From positions 918,912,235-918,976,234 of the forward strand of contig CM066035.1 of the NCBI GenBank assembly GCA_033557465.1: a DNA stretch of 64,000 bases. The letters run 5' to 3'. Position 1 is the first letter of the stretch, and each line of letters opens with the position of its first letter. The notes below the pieces were generated by a model. The model saw only the letters and a program-made list of their open reading frames with translations. It was not told where the DNA came from and searched no databases. This document shows, piece by piece, positions 19,973 through 30,536 of the stretch. Source of the stretch: Ichthyophis bannanicus. Lineage: Eukaryota; Chordata; Amphibia; Gymnophiona; Ichthyophiidae. The position numbers and the translations under genes were made by a program.

Positions 19973-21735
19973 TCCTCCTGTGTTAGCAGGCCTGGGGCAC
20001 AGCCCAGGGGGACTGGAAGCTCAGACAAGAGCCAGAGCGGGTACCAAGGCTGTTGAGGCCACGAAGGAGTCACGAGAATCACTGAAGCTCGTTTATGCTG
20101 AATCTTGTGGAGGGTCCTTGCAATGAAAGGCGTGGGAGAGAAAGCATACAGCAGCCCGGAGGTCTAGTTCAGGAGGAACGCATCCGGAGCCACCCTACTC
20201 AGGTGTGGGATCAGTCCGCAGAAGCGGGGGAGCTGCACATTCATCGGGTTGGCAAAGAAGTCCATAGACGGAGTCCCCCACCGATGAAACAAGAGGCTGG
20301 CCGCCTCTGGATCCAGGCACCACTCGCGTGGCCAGAGGATCCTGCTGAGTCTGTCCATGAGGACATTCTCCTGGCCCGGGAGATAGACAGCTCTGAGGGT
20401 CATGCCCCGGCATACGGCAAAGGAGCAGAGGAGGACCGGTCCTGACAGAGGAGGCTGGAACCCATTCCCCCCTCCTTGTTTATGTAGAACATCACTACCC
20501 TGTTGTTGGTCTGCACGAGTACCGACTTTCCCTGAGATAGTGCTCGAAAGCCTTCAGGGCCCACCGGACTGCCCGAAGCTCAAGCAGGTTGATCTGCTGC
20601 TGGGATTCTTCAGGCGACCAGTGCTCCTGGGTGCATAGGCCGCCGCAGTGGGCTCCCCAGCCCAGAAGGGAGGCATCCGTCATCAAGACGAGCTTGTGCT
20701 GTGGGGCCTGGAAGGGCATGCCCTGAAGGAGGCTTTGGGGATCCTGCCACCATTCCAGGGAGCTGCAGAGGCTGCGGGAGACCCAAACGGGGTCCCAGAG
20801 GTGGACAGAGGCCTAGGTCCATTGCGCACTGAGGCACCACTGAGCCGTCCGCATGTGCATGTGGCGTGGGGGACAACGTGGACAGTTGAAGCCATGTGCC
20901 CCAGGAGGCGCAACATGGCTCGCGCTGGAATCCAAGCCCTGCCCTGGACCTTGGCCACCAGGGTGCAGAGATAGTCCTACAGTCCCAGGACAGGAAGGCA
21001 GTCGCCCACTCGTGTCAAGGAGGGCACCGATGAACTCCAGGGTCTGCATCGGCTTGAGGTGGGACGGAGTAATTGACCAGGAAGCAGAGGCATTCGAGGA
21101 GGACAAGCTTCCTCGGCCGATGCCCCCGTGATGAGCCAGTCATTGAGGTAGGAGAAAACAGGTATGCCCTGCCACCGAAGATAGGCGGCGGCTGCGGAAA
21201 GGCACTTGGTGAAGACTCACGGGGCAGATGCAAGCCCAAAGGGTAGCACCCTGTATTGGTAGTGCTCCCCCTGTACCCTGAAGCGCAGGTACTGCCTGTG
21301 CCTGGGGTGGATCAGGATGTGAGCGTAAGCGTCCCTGAAGTCCAAGGAGCATAGCCAATCGCCCTACTGGAGGAAGAGCAGCAGAACACCAAGCGATAGC
21401 ATTTTGAACTTCCCCCCCACCAGAAACTTGTTTAGGTTCCGGAGATAGAGGATGGGGAGTAGGCCCCCCATCCTCTTCGGAATGAGGAAGTATTGGGAGT
21501 AGAACCCCTGACCTCTGAGGTGCGACAGTACCTTTTCTACTGCCCGCTGATCGAGAAGATGGTTCAGCTCTTGTTGCAAGCAAGACTGATGTGAGGGAAG
21601 CCGAGAAGGCTCCACTAGGGAGGAGGGAGCATATCCAGATGAAGATGATAGCAGTCCCGGACCGCCCGGAGGACACAGGTGTCCGAAGTGATGGACGCCC
21701 ATTAGGGGGTGAAGAGGGACAGGCATCCCCCCACA
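19973..21735 (-). pseudogene. DIRS-B reverse transcriptase and RNase H, inactive
   Basis: Read 5' to 3' on the minus strand: LQQELNHLLDQRAVEKV, GQGFYSQYFLIPKRMGG and LRNLNKFLVGGKFKMLSL (21,364-21,600) form the RT fingers. An FSYLNDWL box lies at about 21,132-21,165, where the canonical YLDD is YLND. The RNase H part is MTDASLLGWGAHCGG and INLLELRAVRWALKAFEHYL (20,495-20,690), ending YLPGQENVLMDRLSRI and FHRWGTPSMDFFA (20,200-20,400). Frames change several times. The order fits DIRS pol. Confidence 0.85.
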
Positions 21736-21799
21736 GGCGGAAGTGCCACTGGGGGGCGAGAGGCTATGCCTTCGGTGTCAAACCCCTGTGCAGGCTGTG

Positions 21800-23142
21800 G
21801 TGGCACTAGCGGTTGGGCCTTAGGCCCTTTTGGTTTGTGATGATCTTGCGCTCCCCCCTTGCCCTGCGTGCCGGTGGTGCGGGGGTGGGCGGGTAGGGTG
21901 GGTATCCCCCATTGGGGTGTCCCTTCCTCTGGAAAAACGTCTTCTTTGTGTGCTGTTCCTTCCGCGGGAGGCAGGTTCAACTTCCAAATTCCGTCTCAGT
22001 CTTGGCTGCCTTATCCTCCACTGGAGCCACGCCTGGCGCAGGGCCCTGATGCTGGCCGCTGCCACCCGGGCGGAGGACTCAAACCCATCGTACATGGCAT
22101 GGGAGAGATACTTTGTGCAGTCTGCGACCAACCTCAGGAAGGTCTGGAACCTGAGAAGATGTTCGCCCCCGAGGCCTGCGGAAAAGCCGTCGAGTTCTTT
22201 GGCAAGGTCGCGCAGGAACATGCCGATGTACAGTTGATAGGCCTGGATGCGGCACGCCAGCATGGATCCCTGATAGGCCTTGCGCCCAATGGTGTCGAGG
22301 GCTCTGGATTCCCTGCCAGGTGGGACCGAAGAATGTGACTTCAGGCTCTTATGCTTCTGCATCGCCGATTCCACTACCATGGAGGTGTGTGGAAGCTGGG
22401 TCTTACGGAACCCCAGGCCGCGCTGGACCCTATACATGGTATCAAGCCTTTTGCTCACAATGGGAACCGAGGCAGATGCCTCCCACATGAGGAGGAGCAG
22501 CCGGGGCAGAATGGGAGGCACTGGGACTATAAGAGACTCCCGAGGTGGAGACTTATACTGTAAGATGTCAAGTTCCTCTGCCTTCAGTTCCTCCTCAGTC
22601 TGTGTGGGCAGATTGAGGGCCCGCGCCATGTCCCGCACGAACACCAGGAAGGAGGTGTCCTTGGGAGGCTAATTCCTTTGGGAGGTGGGTGGGGAGGGGT
22701 CCGAATGAAGGTCCCTGTGGGCACAGGTCTGCAGGGATGTATCCCCATCTGACACCTAGCTCAAGAGGTCTGAGGAGGACTCCAAGTCAGGCTGGTTGCC
22801 CCATCCAGAGGCCGAGGCCCGCTTGGAGCCGGAGGTACTGACCTTGGAGGACCTTGCCCCCAAGCACTGGGACGGCAAGCGAGACCGGTGCTGAGGACCC
22901 TCACAAGGCCCATGGCTCTCAGAGATTTCCAGGGCAGGTTTAGGTACCCCCCTCGGAGGAACCTCGGTCTCGAGGCGCGAGCCAGCTGTGCTGGGCAGAA
23001 GCACCTGCTGGGTAGCTAAGAAGGCAGAAATGCTGCGCTCTAGTGCCAGCATCCGGGATTCCCACACAGGAGGAGAGGGGGTCCTCACCAGGACAACGCT
23101 CTGGAGACCGAGCACCATCGCCAGAGGCCTTCGTGTCTGCAC
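21800..23142 (-). pseudogene. DIRS-B gag
   Basis: The frame 21820-22644 gives 274 residues with ELDILQYKSPPRESLIVPVP, LLLMWEASASVPIVSKRLD, then FRKTQLPHTSMVVESAMQKH and PPGRESRALDTIGRKAYQ. These are the conserved core of DIRS gag proteins, and the same motifs occur in DIRS-C at 49.2-49.8 kb. The upstream frame 22756-23142 is Ser-rich and matches the variable gag N-terminus. A stop or shift near 22,650-22,760 separates the two. Confidence 0.8.
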
Positions 23143-23339
23143 GAGGTACCGATACCAGCAATATCACCCCTCTCTCGCCCTTCACTTCCCCTCTCTCAAG
23201 GCCCTCTTGGAGGGCACACACATCCAGACATATCCACCCACACCCTGCTCCCTCTAAATCTCTGCACTTCTCTAGGAATAAAGCCTCACGTTACTCTGAT
23301 AATAAATCCTCACGTAACTTATCTAACCTTATCCATATA

Positions 23340-24692
23340 CCTCTCCTTCCTCCCTCCGCCCTCCCGTTTTCATGTGCCCTATGGAACGCATGCTCAGTTA
23401 CTAACAAACTTCCTTTTACCCACGATCTCTTCATCTCTAATGCCCTACACCTTCTCGCCCTGATTGAGACCTGGATCCCCCCAGATGACACCGCATCCAT
23501 TGCTTCTCTCTGCTATGGGGGATACCAGTTCTCCCATACACCTCAATCTACTGGTCGCGGTGGTGGTGTTGGTCTCCTACTCTCTCCCTCCTGTCAATTC
23601 CAACCTCTCCTGCTACCTCAGTCACCCTCCCCCCCCCTCCTTTGAAGTCTACTCCATTCGCCTCCTACCACTTCCCCTCCGTGTTGCTGTTATTTATCGC
23701 CCACCCGACAAATCCCAATCAACCTTCCTCACCGACTTCGATTCCTGGCTTTCCGCCTTTCTTGATCCCTCTTCCCCCATTCTTATTCTCGACGACTTTA
23801 ACATTCACATCGACAACCCCTCTGACCCCCATGCCTCAAAATTCCTTGCCCTCATCTCCTCGTACGACCTCCAACTCTGCTCTACCGCCCCCACCCATAT
23901 ACACGGCCACTGCCTTGACCTAATACTCTTCTCCACTTCCTCTTCCTCAAACCTCCGCAACTCAATCCTTACCTCATCTGACCATCACCTTTTAACCTTT
24001 ACTCTTCAGCTTCCGCCATCTCAACCTCGTCCTGTCTCGTCCGACCTATTTAGGAACCTCCATAATATTGATCCCCTGACTCTCTCCTCCACCATTTCTC
24101 CATCTCTCTCCTCCATTATATCCTCCAAGTCCGTCGATGAGGCACTATCCTCCTACAATGCTATACTCTCCTCAGCTCTCGACACTCTTGCCCCACCCAC
24201 CCCACGTCCAGTCAAACAATCTACTCCCCAGCCATGGCTTTCGCCCACAACCCGTTATCTCCGCACCTGTGCACATTCCGCTGAGAGTGCTTGGTCCAAA
24301 TCCCGCTCCCCGGAGGACTTTCTACACTTCAGATTCATGCTTGGCTCCTTCCAGTCAGCCATAGCACTTGCCAAACAAGACTACTACATCCACCTGACCA
24401 ACTCCCTTGCCTCTGATCCTCGCCATCTCTTTAATACCCTCAATTCTCTTGTCAAAGTCCCCCAGTCCCACCCTCCCTTTCTGCCCAAACCCTAGCTGAC
24501 TACCTCTATGACAAAATCAACAAGATTACACTCCAATTCCCCACCCCCTCATCTATCTCCCCCTTCCCAATTCTCGCCCCCCCCCCCATCCTTCTTCTGC
24601 CACCCTCTCCTCCTTCCCTCCGATCTCTGAAGAAGAAACCACACTCCTTCTTACTTGCTCCAAACACACCACATGTTCATCTGACCCCATAC
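23340..24692 (+). pseudogene. L2 endonuclease half
   Basis: Frame changes separate 23043-23645 from 23464-24495. Motifs: NACSVTNKLPFTHDLF, LIETWIPPDDTASIA, GGYQFSHTP and GRGGGVGLLLSP in the first. AVIYRPPDKS, LILDDFNIHIDNPSD (a GDFN-type box with G replaced by D) and SSDHHLLTFTLQLP follow in the second. The linker toward RT follows and is broken by a stop at 24,493-24,495. Confidence 0.8.
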
Positions 24693-26028
24693 TGTGGTAA
24701 GGAGGGTGCAGCCCAGCTAGGGAAAACTGAAAAAAGAAGGATTTTTCTTCTTTACGGGGGATGGGCGCACAAAATCACATACTCCATACTAGAAGCCCTG
24801 AAAGGAACCTAGGGGGCAGAGCTAAGGGTAAACCAATCCCAGACCACAGGACAACCCTGCATAGGAGTAGGAGGTCCAAGTGGGAGGAGCCAGGAAGGGA
24901 GTTGCCCTGCTCAGCAGTTAACAGGGAGAAAACAAACACAAGAAGGAGAGCCAGTTTGAGTTTGGAAGGGCTTTGAGAAGAAGGTCCAGGAGGAGTGCAA
25001 GAGCAAGCACAAGCGGCAGTTGCAGTTCCAGGCCTAGCCCAGGTTCTAGTCCAGTTCCCAGAAGGCACAGACCGGAAAGATCTGGGGCCAAGCTGAGGAG
25101 AAGCTTTGCAGCCAAGGAGAGCAGCAAAAGGAGGAACCACTATAGAGGCAGCCAAGAAAGGTACACAGGGAACAAGCATTGCCAGCAGGATAGTTCTTGC
25201 TCTGACTCAGAGGAGACTGTCATACCCCAGAAGGCTCAGCACAGCAAGAAATATCTCACTAGGGAAGTTAAACAGGAGAGACCCCCAAGAGACCGGCCTG
25301 GAGAAGGCAAGGCCAGGCACTGGGAGAGACTGTTTAATCTTGTGAAGACTCTTAAGGAAAAGAGCCCGGAGCACTTTCAGGAAGCACCCAGCTGTAGCTC
25401 AATAGAGAGCATGGAGGTAGGCCCTGAGGAAAGTGTTGTTGATTCTGAGGTCTCTGAAATGGAATGCGAGCTGTGCACTAAGGTACACTAGTGTGAGCTA
25501 AAAACAGTGGAACATAAAAGGGGCTGTTGTAACTTAAAGACAGTTTTCAGAAGCGGAAGAGAGGGAGAAAAGCCTGAATGTAAAGGATTAAGAATTTCTC
25601 CTAAGAAGCTGAAACTGCAGGAGCTCAGTGGAGGTTCAACAGCTGAAACTGTTTGTGTGTGTGGCAACAGCAGGGTTGAAGCGGATAACCCATTCACTGT
25701 GTGAAGAGTTTTACAAATGCTTTTTCTTATAATGTTAAGCAGTTGCAGTAAGGAACAGGAACTGCTATGAGTTTGTTCCAGGTTACACTGTTTTGGACAT
25801 TTTGATTTCTGGAGAAGTTATCCTGTATTTTCTTTTGTCTGGAAAAAAGTTATGCTTGAAGAATTTTATGTTCACCACTTACCAGCCTGGAAACCGAATA
25901 AAATTTCCTGTGCGCTTTATTAACCACTTGGCTCTTCTTTCATACACAACTACAAAAATCCTAGAAGGAATATCAGATGGCCAGCCGTCCCTACTAGGCA
26001 ACCGCCTGGTAGGGGCGCGAGCGTCACA
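24693..26028 (+). repeat. 5' LTR
   Basis: Begins TGTGGTAAGGAGGG and ends GCGAGCGTCACA. It contains the same Arg/Ser-rich reading frame as the 3' LTR but with one G missing near 24,970, which splits it into 24761-24976 and 24973-25491. Confidence 0.93.
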
Positions 26029-26030
26029 GG

Positions 26031-26048
26031 TGGCGTAGTTGGCAGGAT
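26031..26048 (+). promoter_or_regulatory. primer-binding site candidate
   Basis: TGGCGTAGTTGGCAGGAT starts 2 nt after the LTR CA terminus. The TGG start and the 2-nt spacer are what a tRNA primer site shows. I cannot name the tRNA. Confidence 0.6.
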
Positions 26049-26365
26049 GCGGTGTTCCAGTGGTCAAGGGGGAGCGTCTTCGAGCCATACCTCTGGACAG
26101 AGAAATCCAGGAAGGGCGGTGACCGGACCGAGGCAACGGAAGAGAAAAACCGGAGCGGATTCGGATCGGAAGCGCTGTGACTGGTGGCAAATGCTGAGAC
26201 CTGCATCAGAATCAGGTAACCCGTAGACTAGAAGGGGTAGGCCTGGATTCTGGTGTAAGGGGGCCACCAGCTGCTCACTAGGAGAAGTGGGTGTGAAAAA
26301 AAAAAAAAAAGTGCCGCACTTTGTGTGTGTTCTGTGTGTTTGTGTTGCAGAGACCGCAATCCAGG

Positions 26366-29200
26366 ATGGAGGCAGCGGACGTATTGGCTTGGGTAGCGGA
26401 CCAATTCGCTAAGCAGAGGGAGATGGCAGCGTTGAGCCAGGAGCAGGCGAGCTCCATGATGCGGGCCCAACAGCAACCCCTGCTGGAGATGATGGCCAAG
26501 TGGATCCGGACCCAGGAAGAGGCAATAAAACAAGCACAGACTGTCCCAAAGACACAGCCTGTTGGTACAGGTGGGGAAGGATTAGCCTTTGGACCTTTCT
26601 CATGTGGACGTTTAACCAAGGAGGACAACCTTGACGACCACATAGAGGCTTTTGAAAGAATAGCTGGTCTCGCTCAGTGGCCGAAAGAGCAGTTGGCTGT
26701 AAGGTTTGCCACTACCCTAAGCGGTGAGGCATTAGCCGCCTACAGAGAAATGCCGGTTGATTTAATTCATAACTATGAGCATGTTAAAGAAGCCATAAGG
26801 GATCGGATGGGCTTAAGTCCCTCCGCCTATAGAAGACTTCTAAGGGCATCTGTGTTAAAAGAAGGTGAAACACCACAAGCTCTGTATTATAGAATAAAGA
26901 GCTTAGTCTTTAAATGGCTACTGCCTGGAAAGAAGGATATAGATTCCATTATTGATACAGTAATACTAGAACAATTTATTGAAGCTGTTCCTATAGACAT
27001 GCAAAGCTTCTTGATAAAGCAAAACTGTAAAAACACCCGAGAAGCCATAGTCTTGGCAGACTGCTTTCTGGAGGCCCAGAAATTGAGCCTAAAGAAAGGG
27101 GGCGTTTTTCAGGGTACAGGTGTGCAGGAAAAGAATGCAGCCTTTAGTAAGTATAGGACAGATAGAGATAAGCCCATGGAAAAGTTTAACCTGCAAAGAA
27201 AATGTTTTTCTTGTGGTGAGCCTGGTCACCTCAAGAAAAATTGTAAAACAAAGAAGGCCTTTGTTATAACACACCCCAAGGAGATAGGTGAAGGATTCCT
27301 CCTATCGGTAGAGGTGGAAGGAATAACAACAGAAGCACTTTTGGATTCAGGGGCTAGTCAGTCCATGATTTCTAGGAAATTATGGAAAGTGATAGAGGCC
27401 CAGAAGCAGTGCGCCCAAGAGTCCTCAAGGGGGCAGGTTAAAATTAAATGTGTGCATGGGGCTGCCTCTACCTACCCGCTCCAAGCCGTTAGGATAAAGG
27501 GCTTAGGCAGTGGAAGGGAGGTAGCAGTAGCAGTGATACCAAGACTCCCTCATGATATCATACTGGGCCGAGATTGGTCCCAGTTTAGGAAGGGGGTGGA
27601 GAAAGAGCTGCAAGAAAAGGCAGGCCTGGTTACCACGCGTGCAGGCTCTAGGCCCTCAGAGGAGGGGGTAGATTCCCAGGAGGAACCCATACCAGGGACC
27701 TCCTTTCACGATGACCTAATAACCCCGGCCAAGGATACCCCCAGGAAAGGGAAGGCCGAAAGGAGGCAAGGGAGGAGACTCAGAACTCAGAATAGGAGTC
27801 AGTTATTGTTAGGTCAGGAGTTGCCCTGGGTCTCTGAGGAGATAATAGCGAAGTTTCCCTCATTCCCGGATGAGCAAAAAGCAGATCCTGCTTTGGTGCG
27901 AGCATGTGAATTCGCCCAGAAGAGATCTGAGGCCCTACCAAGATTTTTATGGGATAGTAATTTGTTGTATAGGGAGGGTATAAATCCTCGGACAGGTGAG
28001 CTACGGAGGCAGCTGGTGATACCTTCTTCTTTTAAAAATATCATTTTAAGATTGGCCCATGATCACCCCGTGGGGGGACACAAAGGTGTACAGAGCACCC
28101 TGGATCAGGTCCTTGATAGGTTCTACTGGCCGGGCGTATATGCAGAAACTGCGAGGTTCTGCGCTGCCTGCCCGGCTTGCCAAAGGGTCTCTAGTAACCA
28201 TCCACCGGAGGTGCCTTTAATTCCCCTACCAGTTATAAAGGAGCCGGTGCATAGGTTGGGGGTGGACATAGTGGGGCCCTTACTAAAAACTCCTAGAGGT
28301 CACCAGTATATTCTGGTCATAATGGACCATGCCACTCGCTTTCCGTGGGCCATTCCCTTGAGAAATACCTCAGCTCGAGTGATAGCTCTAGAGCTCATAC
28401 GTTTATTTTGCGAGATAGGGTTCCCTCGAGAGGTCTTATCAGACCGAGGAACAAATTTTATGTCTCGACATCTAGCTCAGGTATGGGATGCGTTCGGTAT
28501 TCGGCATATCCGTACCGCAGCTTACCATCCCCAAACCAATGGGTTGGTGGAAAGGTTTAACCAAACCTTAAAGAACCTCTTAAGAAGGAGCTTGGAGGGC
28601 AGGTTTAGTGAATGGGATACAATGTTGCCTTTTGTGCTCTACGCATGCAGGGAGAGGAGACAGACCTCTACTGGCACATCGCCCTATGAATTTTTGTATG
28701 GGAGGACGCCGCGGGGGATATTAGATATATTAAGAGAACAATGGGTAGCACCGGTAGAGGATGTACAGGAGGTTCCTAGGTTTTTAACAGACCTGAAGAA
28801 TCGCCTACAGCGGATAGCTACCATAGCGGAGGAAATTTTGAAAAGGAGTCAAACGAAACAGAAAACCTATCACGATCGACGGGCAAAGCCTCGTCTTTTA
28901 AAGGTCGGGGATAGAGTTATGGTTATGATAGCCACAGCGAATTCTCGGTTTGAGAACTCATGGAAGGGCCCTTATAGAATAATAAAACAGCTCGGGCCAG
29001 TGTCTTATGTGGTGGATACTGGACGGGGGAAGTCCCAAGTGTATCACGTTAATCTATTGCGACAGTGGCAAGAACGTATAGGGAGTACCCAACTAGCCCC
29101 AAAAATGAGTGAGGATTCTCAGCCCATAGTTTGTATTTCGTGCTGTTCACGGGATACAGCGACAGCCCGAAATAGTCTAAGGGGGGGGGATATGTGGTAA
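26366..29200 (+). CDS. gag-protease-integrase polyprotein of the LTR element (no RT/RNase H)
   Basis: One uninterrupted frame. The frame is open from 26321, but the ATG at 26366 starts the likely protein, so residue numbers here count from 26321. Residues ~90-255 form a helical capsid-like region with EDNLDDHIEAFERIA and LLRASVLKEGETPQALYYRI, SCAN-like. A CCHC knuckle lies at C295, C298, H303, C308. The protease motif LLDSGAS has its Asp at 342. The integrase has an HHCC-type zinc domain (H582, H587, then CAACPACQ) and catalytic D649, D708 and E744 with a canonical 35-residue D-E spacing. A GPY motif sits near 883. The protease runs through a basic linker straight into the pre-integrase region. 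The stop codon TAA (29198-29200) lies in the first 8 bp of the 3' LTR. Integrase upstream of any RT fits the Gmr1 order. Confidence 0.92.
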   Translation: MEAADVLAWVADQFAKQREMAALSQEQASSMMRAQQQPLLEMMAKWIRTQEEAIKQAQTVPKTQPVGTGGEGLAFGPFSCGRLTKEDNLDDHIEAFERIAGLAQWPKEQLAVRFATTLSGEALAAYREMPVDLIHNYEHVKEAIRDRMGLSPSAYRRLLRASVLKEGETPQALYYRIKSLVFKWLLPGKKDIDSIIDTVILEQFIEAVPIDMQSFLIKQNCKNTREAIVLADCFLEAQKLSLKKGGVFQGTGVQEKNAAFSKYRTDRDKPMEKFNLQRKCFSCGEPGHLKKNCKTKKAFVITHPKEIGEGFLLSVEVEGITTEALLDSGASQSMISRKLWKVIEAQKQCAQESSRGQVKIKCVHGAASTYPLQAVRIKGLGSGREVAVAVIPRLPHDIILGRDWSQFRKGVEKELQEKAGLVTTRAGSRPSEEGVDSQEEPIPGTSFHDDLITPAKDTPRKGKAERRQGRRLRTQNRSQLLLGQELPWVSEEIIAKFPSFPDEQKADPALVRACEFAQKRSEALPRFLWDSNLLYREGINPRTGELRRQLVIPSSFKNIILRLAHDHPVGGHKGVQSTLDQVLDRFYWPGVYAETARFCAACPACQRVSSNHPPEVPLIPLPVIKEPVHRLGVDIVGPLLKTPRGHQYILVIMDHATRFPWAIPLRNTSARVIALELIRLFCEIGFPREVLSDRGTNFMSRHLAQVWDAFGIRHIRTAAYHPQTNGLVERFNQTLKNLLRRSLEGRFSEWDTMLPFVLYACRERRQTSTGTSPYEFLYGRTPRGILDILREQWVAPVEDVQEVPRFLTDLKNRLQRIATIAEEILKRSQTKQKTYHDRRAKPRLLKVGDRVMVMIATANSRFENSWKGPYRIIKQLGPVSYVVDTGRGKSQVYHVNLLRQWQERIGSTQLAPKMSEDSQPIVCISCCSRDTATARNSLRGGDMW
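29179..29190 (+). promoter_or_regulatory. polypurine tract
   Basis: AAGGGGGGGGGA lies immediately before the TA that precedes the 3' LTR. It is the expected plus-strand primer site for an LTR element and overlaps the last codons of the polyprotein ORF. Confidence 0.75.
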
Positions 29201-30532
29201 GGAGGGTGCAGCCCAGCTAGGGAAAACTGAAAAAAAGAAGGATTTTTCTTCTTTACGGGGGATGGGCGCACAAAATCACATACTCCATACTAGAAGCCCT
29301 GAAAGGAACCTAGGGGGCAGAGCTAAGGGTAAACCAATCCCAGACCACAGGACAACCCTGCATAGGAGTAGGAGGTCCAAGTGGGAGGAGCCAGGAAGGG
29401 AGTTGCCCTGCTCAGCAGTTAACAGGGAGAAAACAAACACAAGAAGGAGAGCCAGTTTGAGTTTGGAAGGGGCTTTGAGAAGAAGGTCCAGGAGGAGTGC
29501 AAGAGCAAGCACAAGCGGCAGTTGCAGTTCCAGGCCTAGCCCAGGTTCTAGTCCAGTTCCCAGAAGGCACAGACCTGAAAGATCTGGGGCCAAGCTGAGG
29601 AGAAGCTTTGCAGCCAAGGAGAGCAGCAAAAGGAGGAACCACTATAGAGGCAGCCAAGAAAGGTACGCAGGGAACAAGCATTGCCAGCAGGATAGTTCTT
29701 GCTCTGACTCAGAGGAGACTGTCATACCCCAGAAGGCTCAGCACAGCAAGAAATATCTCACTAGGGAAGTTAAACAGGAGAGACCCCCAAGAGACCGGCC
29801 TGGAGAAGGCAAGGCCAGGCACTGGGAGAGACTGTTTAATCTTGTGAAGACTCTTAAGGAAAAGAGCCCGGAGCACTTTCAGGAAGCACCCAGCTGTAGC
29901 TCAATAGAGAGCATGGAGGTAGGCCCTGAGGAAAGTGTTGTTGATTCTGAGGTCTCTGAAATGGAATGCGAGCTGTGCACTAAGGTACACTAGTGTGAGC
30001 TAAAAACAGTGGAACATAAAAGGGGCTGTTGTAACTTAAAGACAGTTTTCAGAAGCGGAAGAGAGGGAGAAAAGCCTGAATGTAAAGGATTAAGAATTTC
30101 TCCTAAGAAGCTGAAACTGCAGGAGCTCAGTGGAGGTTCAACAGCTGAAACTGTTTGTGTGTGTGGCAACAGCAGGGTTGAAGCGGATAACCCATTCACT
30201 GTGTGAAGAGTTTTACAAATGCTTTTTTTCTTATAATGTTAAGCAGTTGCAGTAAGGAACAGGAACTGCTATGAGTTTGTTCCAGGTTACACTGTTTTGG
30301 ACATTTTGATTTCTGGAGAAGTTATCCTGTATTTTCTTTTGTCTGGAAAAAAGTTATGCTTGAAGAATTTTATGTTCACCACTTACCAGCCTGGAAACCG
30401 AATAAAATTTCCTGTGCGCTTTATTAACCACTTGGCTCTTCTTTCATACACAACTACAAAAATCCTAGAAGGAATATCAGATGGCCAGCCGTCCCTACTA
30501 GGCAACTGCCTGGTAGGGGCGCGAGCGTCACA
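29193..30532 (+). repeat. 3' LTR
   Basis: Same sequence as 24693-26028. The differences I can see are one extra A, one extra G and two extra T in homopolymers, plus three substitutions (in CACAGACC(G/T)GAAAG, TAC(A/G)CAGG and GGCAAC(C/T)GCC). These exactly account for the 4-bp length difference. Confidence 0.93.
29262..29993 (+). CDS. LTR-borne Arg/Ser-rich ORF, 243 codons, unknown function
   Basis: Uninterrupted in the 3' LTR and broken by a 1-nt deletion in the 5' LTR. The middle is rich in Arg and Ser (RRRSRRSARASTSGS, SGAKLRRSF). The C-terminal part is acidic with ESMEVGPEESVVDSEVSEME and ends in a CELC pair. I recognise no domain. It may be a real accessory or fusion protein, an exon of a spliced transcript, or a chance open frame favoured by the purine-rich LTR. 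No start context or splice site decides between these. Confidence 0.4.
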   Translation: MGAQNHILHTRSPERNLGGRAKGKPIPDHRTTLHRSRRSKWEEPGRELPCSAVNREKTNTRRRASLSLEGALRRRSRRSARASTSGSCSSRPSPGSSPVPRRHRPERSGAKLRRSFAAKESSKRRNHYRGSQERYAGNKHCQQDSSCSDSEETVIPQKAQHSKKYLTREVKQERPPRDRPGEGKARHWERLFNLVKTLKEKSPEHFQEAPSCSSIESMEVGPEESVVDSEVSEMECELCTKVH

Positions 30533-30536
30533 ATAC

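Larger units (their letters stand above)
16019..23152 (-). mobile_element. DIRS-B: DIRS-like retrotransposon carrying a hAT element
   Basis: Minus-strand element. The 3' terminus and complementary region are at 16019-16395. Then come YR (16.4-17.1 kb), a hAT insertion (17554-19964), RNase H/RT (20.1-21.7 kb) and gag (21.8-23.14 kb). The 5' inverted terminus is missing: the sequence changes to an L2 LINE at about 23,150 within gag. Many stops and a mutated RT active site show it is dead. Confidence 0.85.
24693..30532 (+). mobile_element. LTR retrotransposon, Ty3/gypsy Gmr1-like, lacking reverse transcriptase
   Basis: The target duplication ATAC is at 24689-24692 and 30533-30536, inside an L2 LINE. 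Both LTRs start TG and end CA, and they measure 1336 and 1340 bp. They differ by only about three substitutions and three short indels by eye, so the insertion is young. A primer-binding-site candidate, one internal ORF (gag, protease, integrase) and a purine tract follow in order. Only 3,164 bp lie between the LTRs and the ORF fills most of it, so RT and RNase H are absent. Confidence 0.93.

Noticed and set aside
24693..30532. Endogenous retrovirus
   Set aside because: No env, no RT and a 4-bp duplication with a gypsy-type integrase and GPY motif. An LTR retrotransposon explains it.
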